This document shows, one piece after another, positions 45,442 through 56,525 of a DNA stretch of 64,000 bases. Origin of the DNA: Gymnopus androsaceus JB14 (taxonomy: Eukaryota; Basidiomycota; Agaricomycetes; Agaricales; Omphalotaceae); assembly GCA_009733575.1 (NCBI GenBank), contig ML769421.1, positions 248,001-312,000 on the forward strand. Reading direction: 5' to 3'. The translations under genes and the position numbers were made by a program. How positions within the stretch are numbered: the first letter of the stretch is position 1; each line of letters opens with the position of its first letter. The notes beneath the pieces were generated by a model. The model did no database searches, was not told the DNA's origin, and worked only from the letters and a program-made list of their open reading frames with translations.

Positions 45442-46850
45442 TTATTCAATCACGACCTCCATTCCCTGTTGCTGAAGGGCTTCCAGCCGTGCGCGGTCAG
45501 AATTCTCTCCTTCACCACCAAGAAGTTCTTCAGACACCCTCAGAAATTCTAGCCGTTCTACACCACCATGGTTTCCGGGTTCGCCTCCTGCAGAGTTCTC
45601 TGCATTATCCTCCGACTCATGCTTTTTTTCCTGACGCCACCTAGAGCAAGCCAAATCGGATATAGATGCATTGTCAATGCCAGTTTCTTCAGGATCTTCA
45701 TCAAACCAAGGGTCCTGCAACAGTATGAGGCTCGTCAGCTCTGGAAGTATTGGCCATTCCTCGTCTATGTGTCGACAATATGTGACAGAACGTTGGAATC
45801 ATCAAGACTGCAATGCACAAGCGAAAGGCATGCAAGTGAAGGAACTTCCTCCAGAAAGTCGATCAAAAAAGCACTCGAGAAATGCACAAAGGCTAAATTA
45901 AGTGCGCACAGGAAAATTGTCGGATCGCTCAAAGAGAGCAGAAAGATAGGGGAAAGGATCCGAAAAATCTGACCGGTCATCATCCGACGGGAGGTGTCTA
46001 ATGGAGAGGTCAATCAGATTGGGCAGATCCAATATGTCGAAGAAATCAGGACACCCAAAATGGCCGATGAATTCGACATCTAGCTCCTCAAGATGAGCAA
46101 GTTTAATGATCTCTGGAGAGGTCTCCAAAAAATCAGTAAAGTCGTCGGGCAAGGAAATTGTGCAACTTGAAAGCTGCGGACAGGAACGCAGGATAGCATA
46201 ATAGCTTTCGAGATTTTGCGAAATGCCGACTATTGTCAACGTAGTAATGTTCTGAGGACCTGGGAATGATATAAGCTGACCGCATTTGCTGGAAGGTACG
46301 CTGAGATACAGCTGAAATAGAGGAGCTTTGGCGCATTCGTTAGAGACTGCAATCTGGTGTCTTTGCGGATTTTCGCCGTTTCGAGCTGTAGGCTTTCCAG
46401 TGAAGGGAAGATGCAGGCTATGGTCCCTGAAACAGGTGTTTGATGTATGGCCAATCCATGGTCAAGTGAAGGGTGCGCCATCTTTCGCAAAAGGGAAGCA
46501 GGCAGTCGAGATACTTCTTTTGACGGGACGATATTGGACGAATCTGCTTTTTATGGAGATCCCGAATAGTGATATCGAGTGGCAGAGATCCGCTTCGCTC
46601 GAGCCATGTTGTAAGGATGTCGACCGGTGGATACGTCTTTCCGACTGTGAAGGTCAAATTAGACCAGAGAGAGGGTATGTGATTGGACACGTTCCTCCAA
46701 TGCCTGCAAACGTTGGATAAAAGCGTTATTGGAGGAAGATGAAAACAGCTTGGCTGAATAACTTCAGAATCTGAGTGATTCTGGGAAGATGGTTATAGTA
46801 ATTGAATATTTCAGCCAAGATTTCAGGAGGGCAGCTGAAGGAACGGGAAA
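45442..46850 (-). CDS. F-box protein, different family, N-terminus unclear
   Basis: A second kind of basidiomycete F-box protein, unlike the left-arm family. An F-box start 'CPPEILAEIFN' (about 46830) is followed after one frame change (near 46780) by 'ITLLSNVCRHWRNVSNHIPS' and 'LWSNLTF', 'PPVDILTTWLERSGSLPLDI' and 'WRTLHLTMDWPYIKHL', the usual F-box-adjacent arrangement. Leucine-rich segments follow ('IACIFPSLESLQLETAKI', 'LRSCPQLSSCTISLPDDF', 'LAHLEELDVEFIGHFG', 'VPSLACLSLVHCSLDDSN'). A charged tail rich in E and G ends EVVIE. Several introns must be removed. The first exon was not identified; a splice acceptor 'ccttcag' precedes the F-box. Confidence 0.6.
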
Positions 46851-46889
46851 GCGGGAAGACTGGGAAGAGCATTTTCAGCTTCAACCATG

Positions 46890-48103
46890 ATTTCAGGATT
46901 TAGGCGAAGCTGCTGTGAAGAATCAGAAGTCAGAGCTTGATCTGAGTTGGAATACGCACCTTATGTAGTACTAGTATAGAAAGTAGGCCTGGCTGATATC
47001 AAATGCGCGTCGCAGATTGAGGCTAGAGTCTTAATCGCGAAAGACAGATTAGCGATGAGATGAAGAAAGAAGACAAAGAGCAGCGAAAAGTGGACGCGCG
47101 AGCGCATAACAGCTGTGAATCAGAAACGCAGCGTCAGAATCCAAAGTATCGTTAGACCTGAGTTGAAACCGAATACGTACCCGTAACCTTTACGAATTAA
47201 AGAAACCACGTCCAACGTTGAGCGTATGAGGCTATTGAATGGCAGCGTTCTGGCTGCAGACTAAGGATCAGTACAATCCGTAAATAGTTAAGACACAAAC
47301 CGCGACTTTCGAGCGTGGAAAAATCCCGGAGCCTAGTCTAGGGGCCCGAACAGTAGTCTGACATGTCTTCCTTGCACGTCATGAATCAAAGAATCAGATG
47401 AACATGTGTCAGTGTGTTCAGAGAGCGTCGAACGTCGGCCTGAGGCTCTGTCAGTGTCGAATCCGGTATAGACGACTTTCAAACAGACTATCGGTCTCGT
47501 AACGGTCATTGACAGGAAGGAATGGCTAGATGGAAGTACTAGTACGCAGAAGGAAGGGGGAAAAATTAAGTTGATTTGGGAGTGCGTTTCTTGCTTTTAC
47601 CCTTGTTTAGTCTATCTGGATCCTATGAATGTCCTCCTTTCTCACCTCTAGTTGTCCATCATCTTCATTCGTACCACTTCCAAGCTAGTCGAACCGCCTA
47701 CGAAAGCGCCTCCGAATGCTATCTCATCCATTCAGTTCTCCGCCAACAAATCGCATCCTTTCTCCGAGCTAAGCAGCTTGCGGTGTTCACTCCAAGGTAG
47801 GCATAACAGCGAGCGTCACTGACATGGTAATTCCAGTATAAGGAGCCAATCCGGTCCCGAGCATAAGTTACCACAAATCAGAACACGGACCCGGGTCGCA
47901 TTTTTCAATCTCAAAAGGTATGAGAGCATCAACCACGAACGTGGATGTGCGTGGAAGTTTTAATGATCTTGCCAATGGAAGTCTATGTTTTTCAGATCTG
48001 TCGTTTCTCACTCATTTAAAATGCATCGTGGACTCATACAAAAGGTTAAAAGCCTTTGAAAAGTGCTGGTACCTTTTCCTGATTCTGGGTAATAGAAAGG
48101 TTG
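46890..48103. other. Distal upstream region of laccase 1
   Basis: No supported gene. The segment from about 47400 (for example 'attaagttgatttgggag' at 47566 and 'ctggatcctatg' at 47618) closely matches 59770-60400 upstream of laccase 3, so it belongs to the duplicated laccase unit. Confidence 0.45.
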
Positions 48104-48757
48104 TATGAATAAGGGAAAAATAGCGCTTGGTTGTTTGACCTCTTGATTTCCTTGTTTCTTAATTGGTTTGTTCATGTTAACTGGATGGTAAAACTCTCAC
48201 AGATGGAGTGAACCTTCTCATGAGTCTCCGCAAAAATGCCTTGGGCGTGTACCATGAACTTCTATCCAATCCCTTCAAATCGAACAGTAAGGCCAAGGAC
48301 TCTGTGCCCATTCAACGAGATGAGCAACTTTCGCGTTCGATCTGATGATCACGTTCACGCGGTCGCGTTTTCAGAAAAAGTCTATAGGAGGCCAGACGCC
48401 ACAAGAATTACAGAGTTTTAGGAGAATCTTGGCAGGACCGAACTTTTTTTCAGCATACTTTTGTTGGTCTTGCCAAGATTTTTCAAACTTCGCTCTGGCT
48501 GAAATGAGGCATTTCGTTCAGTCACTTCAAGAGGTGCCGCAATGCCTGACCAAGTACGTCCGATTGCCAAGCCTTGGAGATCCTCACAAGGGCGCACTGA
48601 ACACCTTTTAGTGCAGAAATCTGTGAGAGCAGTTTATGAACATTCATTCGCTTCAACTAAACCAGCACAAGTCGTTTCACAGCTGTTACTTTGTGGATAT
48701 TTAAGCTAGCCCATTTCTCGAAGGACTATAGACCACCGATCCTCCTTGGCTTCTACA
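48104..48757 (+). repeat. Duplicated laccase upstream block, copy 1
   Basis: It matches 51805-52522 over most of its length and, more loosely, about 60535-60927. Inside it a coding-like remnant can be read ('NLLMSLRKNALGVYHELLSN' at about 48213-48272). This suggests that each laccase unit carries the tail of a decayed upstream gene as well as the laccase promoter. Confidence 0.6.
48698..48705 (+). promoter_or_regulatory. TATA box of laccase 1
   Basis: TATTTAAG at 53-60 bases before the start codon, in the same context (gatatttaagct) and at the same spacing in all three laccase genes. Confidence 0.6.
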
Positions 48758-51657
48758 ATGTTTCGTCCAGTCCCTCTTCTGCTTACACTCTTCGGTGGTG
48801 CATTAGCTGCCATCGGTCCTGTCACAGACTTGGTCATCAAGAATGCATTCCATGCGCCTGACGGTTTCAATCGTTCTTTCGTTACCGGTGGAGGTACTAT
48901 TCCTTCCCCTATAATCTCGGGGTTCAAGGTACTACTGTTCCTGCGCGTCCACCGGGAAATAGCGCTAACATGATGAACCGACAGGGTGATACCTTCCAAA
49001 TTAACTTGCAGAATGAGCTCAATAACGCTAGTATGCTCGAGAGTATCTCTATTGTGCGTATGGCCTTTATATCAGGGTTTTCAGCTTTTCACTCTTCATT
49101 GGTATAGCATTGGCACGGAATCTTTCAGGAGCACAGTAACTGGGCCGACGGGTATGTTACTTTCTTTGCAGTTTCAACTTCATACTCATGAATTTCATAG
49201 ACCGTATGTAACCAGCACAATAGTTTCATCCCATAATTACTTATCAGCTCTTCGAAATCGTAGTTCATTCGTGAACCAATGCCCGATCGCGGCCAACCAC
49301 TCATTCCTATACGAATTCAATGTACCCGATCAAGCTGGTACATTCTGGGTATGTTTTTCCTGTTTTTCTTCTAGATTTGCCAGTCTTTTAACTTTGACAA
49401 ATCTTTAGTATCATTCGCATTTAGGTAAATTCCGCTCTACGCTGTTTGGATATGAACTGGAATGAATCTCCACTACAGCTACTCAGTACTGCGACCAAGT
49501 GACCGGGGCTTTGATTGTCTATGACCCAGACGACCCCCTTGGCCATTTGTACGATGTCGACGATGGTGAGTTTTGCTTCTTCCGTCTTTAGAATGAGATA
49601 TCTAAAAATTTCTTCAGATGGCACTGTCATTATACTGTCAATCTTGTAAGCTTGCTTCTTTATGTTTGCACATTTTCTTAATAAACGGTTTCGCAGGTAC
49701 CGTAAGGATAAACTTTTTTTTCAAAAGATGTTTTTTTACCAGATTGGTTCGCAGATAATCTTGCCCCGAACATGGCAGCAGGTGCTACGTGAGTAATTAT
49801 CGCGGTCTATGTTTCACGGCTTTCTTAATCCTTGTTCAGGACTCCAAATGCGACACTCATCAACGGTCTAGGTAAAGCTAGCCCTATCTGACTGTAACAA
49901 AGGGCTAAACAATTTTAGGACGAAGCTGGTTCAGTACAGAGCCTACTCCCTTGTCAGTGGTTACTGTTCAACAGGGCTTACGGTGAGCTCCACAAAATCT
50001 CCTCGCTTTTATAATACTGAGCATTCTTTGACTTACAGTTACCGCATGCGTACGATCCACTCTGGATGTGACAACCCCATCAACGTCTCAATCGATTTCC
50101 ATCCGATGCTCGTACGCATTAGATCACGTCTGGTATCTGAAAAATATTAACGGGTTTGATTCAAGGTCATCGAAGCTGATGGTGTTGAGCATGAACCGGT
50201 CGCTGCAGATGGGTTCCAAATCCTTGTTGCTCAACGATACTCCTTTGTGCTCACCGCGAACCAGAGCATTGACAACTACTGTGAGTATGGTTTCAGTTGA
50301 TTCAGTCGACGGAGGATTAATCGTTGCTACAGGGATCAAGGCCAACGACGTCGCAGGAGCTGCAAAGAATTTCTTCGATGGAGGCATCAACAGTGCTATT
50401 CTCCGCTACGTCGGTGCACCTGATGCAGAGCCCACGAAAAATCAGACAGTCCCAGGCAGACAGTTGCTTGAAACAGACATGCATGTAAGAGATTGCCAAT
50501 ACATTATTCTTCGTTTATTTTGACTGATCCACTGCAGCCTCTTATAAATCCCAAAGCAGTAAGTTCTGGTTATTAGCTGGTCATTATCATATGTGACTTA
50601 CACTGGTTTTAGCCTGGTGGACCGGTCAGGGATGACGTCGACCTAGCCATGAACTTGGAGTTGTTCTGGGTAAGTCGTTTTCTCGAGAGTCTTTAGACAC
50701 TTTCACCCATGATCTTTGCAGGAAGTCGGAACTCCAGAGTTGGGAAATTTCTTCTTCATAAACGGCGTTCAGTTCCATCCACCCAGTGTTCCTGTCTTGC
50801 TTCAAATTATAAGCGGAGCTCAGCCAGCAAGTATGTAGAAACCACCACACTCCTCATCTGTTAATATTTACATCAACTCCAGATGCTCTCCTCCCCTCCG
50901 GATCGGTTTACGAATTGCCTTTGAACTCGTCGATTCAACTCACCTTCAATACGAGCTTCGTCTTCCAACATGGTGGACCGGTTAGTAAACTTGAAACTGT
51001 CACAGAATCATTCATGACTGATACGAATTCTAGCATCCGTTCCATCTTCACGGAGTACGTCTTTACATGTCATTGATTTTCTTTCATTTGTGCTCATGTC
51101 CATATAGCAAGTATTCTCTGTCGTCAGACCCGCTGGAAGTGAAGTCTACAACTTTGAGAATCCTATACAGCGAGATGTTGTCGACAGTGGTACGCCAACG
51201 GACAATGTCACAATTCGGTTCTTCACTGCTAACGCTGGTCCTTGTGGGTTCAATTTCAATTTCTTGTCTTCCAGAACTTGCTAACTGGGTCTTTTGAAAC
51301 AAGGGTTCTTGCATTGGTAAGTGAAATATGTTGTTTGTGATTGTTCAAAATTTATAACTCGGCCTTGCTGTATGTAGCCACATCGACTGGCATTTGGAAG
51401 CGTGAGTTTCAGTCAATATCTGATCTATATTTGTATCTGACAATGGTTATACAGTGGTTTTGCAATTGTGTTTGCACAAGGAACGGATGCGCAAGAAACT
51501 GCTTCCAACCCTACCCCGGGTACGATTTTGGCTGGTTTTTATGTGCTCATTAGTACTGAATCAAATGTTTTAAACAGAGGATTGGGACCAGCTTTGCCCC
51601 ATTTACGATTCGTTGACTCCAGCTCAACTTGGTGGAAATGGAGGTCCTGTGGTTTAG
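48758..51657 (+). CDS. Laccase (multicopper oxidase) 1
   Basis: A secreted blue-copper phenol oxidase (O2 to water). The signal peptide [17 protein letters not shown] is followed by the mature start [12 protein letters not shown]. All four copper motifs are present: HWHGIFQ, WYHSHLATQYCD, HPFHLHG and [12 protein letters not shown]. The residue ten after the T1 Cys is Phe, as in high-redox-potential laccases. The usual HGH after HPFHL is HGQ here; that His is not a copper ligand. By my reading there are about 25 exons. They include a 3-nt exon (49201-49203), a 5-nt exon (49697-49701), and others of 13, 16, 21 and 24 nt that carry copper motifs. The end is '[14 protein letters not shown]'. Several N-glycosylation sites. 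The frame is intact if the micro-exons are used. Confidence 0.9.
49201..49203 (+). other. 3-nt micro-exon of laccase 1
   Basis: ACC flanked by 'tttcatag' and 'gtatgtaa'. Splicing GACGG + ACC + TTCATTCG gives DGPSFVNQC, the laccase consensus. Equivalent exons lie at 52970-52972 and 61372-61374 in the other two genes. Confidence 0.55.
49697..49701 (+). other. 5-nt micro-exon of laccase 1
   Basis: GTACC flanked by 'ttcgcag' and 'gtaaggat'. It restores the frame between 'DGTVIILSI' and 'NLAPNM', giving LYHNLAP. Equivalents: 53470-53474 and 61859-61863. Confidence 0.65.
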
Positions 51658-51804
51658 ATTTCCTTCCTGGAACCAAGGTACCTCTGTTCTCTTCCAGGGG
51701 TCTCCTGAATGGTTCTGCATATCTTGTTCTTCTCTTACTTGTAAATTTGAATATGGGTTTCCAAATATAGCTGGTGGTGAAACTCTCACAGATGGAGTGA
51801 TGGA

Positions 51805-52522
51805 TGAATAAGGGAAAAATAGCGCTTGGTTGTTTGACCTCTTGATTTCCTTGCTTCTTAATTGGTTTGTTCATATTAACTGGATGGTAAAACTCTCACA
51901 GATGGAGTGAACCTTCTCATGAATCTCCACAAAAATGCCTTGGGCGTGTACCATGAGCTAATACCCAATCCCTTCAAATCGAACAGTAAGGTCAAGTACA
52001 CTGTGCCCATTCAACGAGATGAGCAACTTTCGCGTTCAATCTGAAGATCACGTTCACGCGATCGCGTTTTTAGAAGAAATCTATGAGAGGCCAGACGCCA
52101 CAAGAATTCCACAATTTTAGAAAGACCTTGGCAGGACCGAACTTTGTTTCAGCAGCGCACGCTGGAGCTAATTATGTACTTTTCTCGGTCTTGCCAAGGT
52201 TTTTCAAACTTAGCTATGAACGAAATGCCTCATTTCGTTCAGTCACTTCAAGAGGTGCCGCGATGCCTGACCAAGTACGTCGCACTGAACACCTTTTAAT
52301 GCAGAAATCTGTGAGAGCAGTTTATGAACATTCATTCGCTTCAACTAAACCAGCACAAGCCGTTTCACAGCTGTTATCTTGTGTAGCATTGGTGACCTTG
52401 GAGAGACCTTTTTTGGTATTCTTGTCGTCTCGCATGAGGCCGATATATTTCTATGCAAAAGATATTTAAGCTAGCCCATTTCTCGAGGGACTATAGACCA
52501 CCGATCCTCCTTGGTTTCTACA
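51805..52522 (+). repeat. Duplicated laccase upstream block, copy 2
   Basis: It matches 48104-48757, including the coding-like remnant (about 51913-51990) and the promoter. Indels distinguish the copies: this one has an extra stretch near 52378-52445 and lacks one near 48560-48590. The short motif 'actctcacagatggagtga' occurs twice here (51781 and 51892). Confidence 0.6.
52463..52470 (+). promoter_or_regulatory. TATA box of laccase 2
   Basis: TATTTAAG 53-60 bases upstream of the start codon, as in the two paralogues. Confidence 0.6.
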
Positions 52523-55430
52523 ATGTTTCGTCCAGTCCCTCTTCTGCTTACACTCTTCGGTGGTGCATTAGCTGCCATCGGTCCTGTCACAGACTTGGTC
52601 ATCAAGAATGCATTCCATGCGCCTGACGGCTTCAATCGTTCTTTCGTTACCGGTGGAGGTACCATTCCTTCCCCTATTATCTCGGGGTTCAAGGTACTAG
52701 TGTTCCAGCGCGTCCACCAAGAAATAACGCTGACATGACGAACTGACAGGGTGATACCTTCCAAATTAACTTGCAGAATGAGCTCAATAACGGAAGTATG
52801 CTGGAGAGTATCTCTATTGTGCGTATGGCCTTTATATATCAGGGGTTATCAGCTTTTCACTCGTCATTGGTATAGCATTGGCACGGAATCTTTCAGGAGC
52901 ACAGCAACTGGGCCGACGGGTATGTAAATTTCTTTGCAGTTTCAGCTTCATACTCATGAATTTTCATAGACCGTATGTAACCAGCCACAATAATTTCATC
53001 CCATAATTACTTATTAGCTTTTCGAAATCGCAGTTCATTCGTGAACCAATGCCCGATCGCGGCCAACCACTCATTCCTATACGAATTCAATGTACCCGAT
53101 CAAGCTGGTACATTCTGGGTATGTTTTTCCTATTTTGCTTCCAGATTCGCCAGTCTTTTAACTTTGACCAATCTTTAGTATCATTCGCATTTAGGTAAAT
53201 TCCGCTCTACGCTGTTCGAATATGAACTGAAATGAATCTCCGCGACAGCTACTCAGTACTGCGACCAAGTGACCGGGGCTTTGATTGTCTACGACCCAGA
53301 CGACCCCCTTGGCGATTTGTACGATGTCGACGATGGTGAGGTTTTCTTCTTCTTCCATCTTAGAATGAGATATCTAAATAAATTCTTCAGATGGCACTGT
53401 CATTGTACTCTCAATCTTGTAAGCCTGCCTCTTTATGTTTGCATATTTTCTTAATAAACGATTTCGCAGGTACCGTAAGGATAAACTTTCTTAAGAAGAT
53501 GTTCTTTTACCAGATTGGTTCGCAGATAATCTTGCCCCGAACCAGGTAGCAGGTGCTACGTGAGTGGTTATCGCGGTCTATATTTCACGGCTTTCTTAAT
53601 CCTTGTTCAGGACTCCAAATGCGACCCTCATCAACGGTCTAGGTAAAGCTAGCCCTATCTGACTGTAACAAAGGGCTAAACGATTCCAGGACGAAGCTGG
53701 TTTAGCACAGAGCCTACTCCATTGTCCGTGATTACTGTTCAACAGGGCTTACGGTGAGCTCCAAAAAATCTCCTCGCTTTTGTAATATTGAACATCCTTT
53801 GACTTATAGTTACCGCATGCGTACGATCCACTCTGGATGTGACAACCCCATCAACGTCTCAATCGATTTCCATCCGATGCTCGTACGCATTAGATCACGT
53901 CTGGTATCTGAAAGATATTAACGAGTTTGATTCAAGGTCATCGAAGCTGATGGTATCGAACATGACCCAGTTCCAGCAGATGGGTTCCAAATCCTTGTTG
54001 CTCAACGATACTCCTTTGTGCTCACCGCGAACCAGAGTATTGACAACTACTGTGTGTATGCTTTCAATCCATTCACTCCGCATAGAATTAATCATTACTA
54101 CAGGGATCAAGGCCAACGACGTCGCAGGAGCTGCAAAGAATTTCTTCGACGGTGGAATCAACAGTGCCATCCTCCGCTACATCGGTGCACCTGATGCAGA
54201 GCCTACGAAAAATCAGACGGTACCAGGCAGACAGTTGCTTGAAACCGACCTTCATGTAAGAGATTGCCAATGCATTATTCTTTGTTTATTTTGACTGATC
54301 CACTGCAGCCTCTTATTAATCCTGAAGCAGTAAGTGCTGGTTATTAGCAGGTCATTATCATATGTGACTAACATTAATTTTAGCCTGGTGGACCGGTCAG
54401 GGACGACGTCGACGTAGCCATGAACTTGGAGTTGTTCTGGGTAGGTCGTTCTCCTGAGTCTTTGACACTTTCACCCATGTTCTTTGTAGGAAGTCGGAAC
54501 TCCAGAGTTGGGAAATTTCTTCTTCATAAACGGAGTTCAGTTCCACCCACCCAGCGTTCCTGTCTTGCTTCAAATTGTTAGCGGAGCTCAGCCAGCTAGT
54601 ACGTAGAAACCATGTCACTCCTCGTCAGTTAATATTCACATATCTCAACTACAGATGCTCTCCTCCCCTCCGGATCGGTTTACAATTTGCCTTTGAACTC
54701 GTCAATTCAACTCGCCTTCAACACGACCTTCGTCTTCCAACATGGTGGACCGGTTAGTAAACTTGAAACTGTCACAGAATCACTCACTGACATGAATTCT
54801 AGCATCCGTTCCATCTTCACGGAGTACGTCTTGGCATGACATTGATTTTTCTTTCTTTCAATGTACTCACGTCCTTCTAGCAAGCATTCTCTGTCGTCCG
54901 ATCCGCTGGAAGCGATGTTTACAACTTTGCCAATCCTGCGCAGCGAGATGTTGTCGACACTGGTATGCCAGGGGACAATGTCACGATTCGGTTCTTTACT
55001 AGTAATCCTGGTCCTTGTGAGTTTAAATTTTATTGCTTGTCTCTCAAAGCTAGCTAACTCGCTCTTGAAACAAGGGTTCTTGCATTGGTAAGTCAAATAT
55101 GCTATTTGTGATTATTCAAAAATTATAACTCGGCCTTGCTGTATGTAGCCACATCGACTGGCATTTGGAAGCGTGAGTTTCAGTCAATATCTGATCTATA
55201 CTTGTTTCTGACAATGCTTATACAGTGGTTTCGCAATTGTGTTTGCACAAGGAACGGACGAACAAGAAACTCTCGGCAACCCTACCCCCGGTACGATTTT
55301 GGCTGGTTTTTATGTGTTCATCAATACTGAATCAAATGATCTAAACAGCGGATTGGGACGAGCTTTGCCCCATTTACGATTCATTGACTCCAGCTCAACT
55401 TGGTGGAAATGGAGGTCCTGTGACTTAGAT
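52523..55430 (+). CDS. Laccase (multicopper oxidase) 2
   Basis: A tandem paralogue of laccase 1 with the same exon layout and nearly the same protein: identical signal peptide, HWHG, WYHSHL, HPFHLHG, then [19 protein letters not shown] and [10 protein letters not shown] followed by GF. The ending is 'LGGNGGPVT'. The 3-nt (52970-52972, ACC) and 5-nt (53470-53474, GTACC) micro-exons are conserved with their splice sites. The frame is intact. Differences from laccase 1 cluster in introns and in the last third, where this gene is closer to laccase 3 ('[18 protein letters not shown]', where laccase 1 has 'DSGTPTDN'), which hints at gene conversion or an older 2/3 split. Secreted phenol oxidase; phenolic substrates are not predictable. 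Confidence 0.9.
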
Positions 55431-56525
55431 TTCCTTCATGGAACCAAGGTACCTCTGTTCTCTTCCAGGGGTTTCCTGAATGTTTCCGCATATCTCGTTC
55501 TTCTTTTACCTGTAAATTCGAATGTGATTATATATCGTATGTATGGGTATCCAAATACAGTTATTACAACGATTCGAAGGCTCTGATTACCTCCTCATCG
55601 GCATTGGCCACTCGCTTCAAATTTCAACGTCAGATGCAGAAGTTCGACGCCTGTTGGCGGTGCATCTGAGCCTCTTTCACCAAGTAATATTGGTCTCGAT
55701 GCCTGACAAGAAACGCTATAGAGACGAACACTTGTTAGGAGAGCAACTTCCGGGTCCATCGGCGAGAAACTTGCCGCATGACCGGCCAAAGCGTAAAATA
55801 TCAACGCCAAATCTGATCGAGATTCTCGCCCAAGAAAGAGAGGGTAAAAGAAAATTTTTGGATAGTCGACAACTTGGAATACTTAACGACACAGAGATGG
55901 GTAACAGAAACAGACAAGACGAGAGAAAAAAACAAGGTTGCACAAAAAAAAGACGAGAGGAAAGAAAAAAGGTATCGAGACAAGTAAAAAGTAAGTAAAG
56001 AGAAATGATAGTATGGGAGAAGATAACTCGAGCATATGCACAATTTGAAAGTAGAGCGTCGGAGAAGGAGGGGTAAAGATGCGGCAAGTAGAAATAAAAA
56101 GAAGAAAAAGGAAAGACCGATGCATAAGTAGTAAATATGTATATGTAGGTGGTTGTGCAAAGAGTCGGAAGAATGTATGTATGACGATGATGTATGTAGT
56201 CATGATCAGGAATAAGATAGAGTGAAGTTTGAATGCAACGAGAACGTACTATAATATGCCAGTAGATCGACCTATGTACCCATTCATGCACTCCGAGGAA
56301 TCAAAGTACAACGGAACCAACATATACACACCTCCACAAACGCGAACAGTGACAATGAGATACGAACGAGAGAGAGAAAGAGGGTTAATTGAACGTGCTA
56401 CAGGTGCGATGATAAAATGAAGAATGAACGTGAGACGTAAGGAGGCGTAGATAAAGCGACAACAGTGACTTCCGACGTACAACTAGAGTACACATCTTTA
56501 TTCCATATTCCAAAACACATTTCCA
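55431..56525. other. Convergent intergenic region
   Basis: The 3' flank of laccase 2, partly shared with the 3' flank of laccase 3 (the motif around 'acgattcgaaggc' recurs at 55570 and 63953), then AG-rich low-complexity sequence (about 55840-56110) that is probably the 3' flank of the minus-strand CCR4 gene. Open frames here are compositional artefacts. Confidence 0.4.

Noticed and set aside
47000..48100. Independent gene upstream of laccase 1
   Set aside because: Short open frames are not continuous between the two duplicated copies, so I treat them as remnants in the duplicated block.
55543..56291. Open frames on both strands after laccase 2
   Set aside because: They come from AG-rich (plus) and CT-rich (minus) low-complexity sequence in a convergent 3' region.
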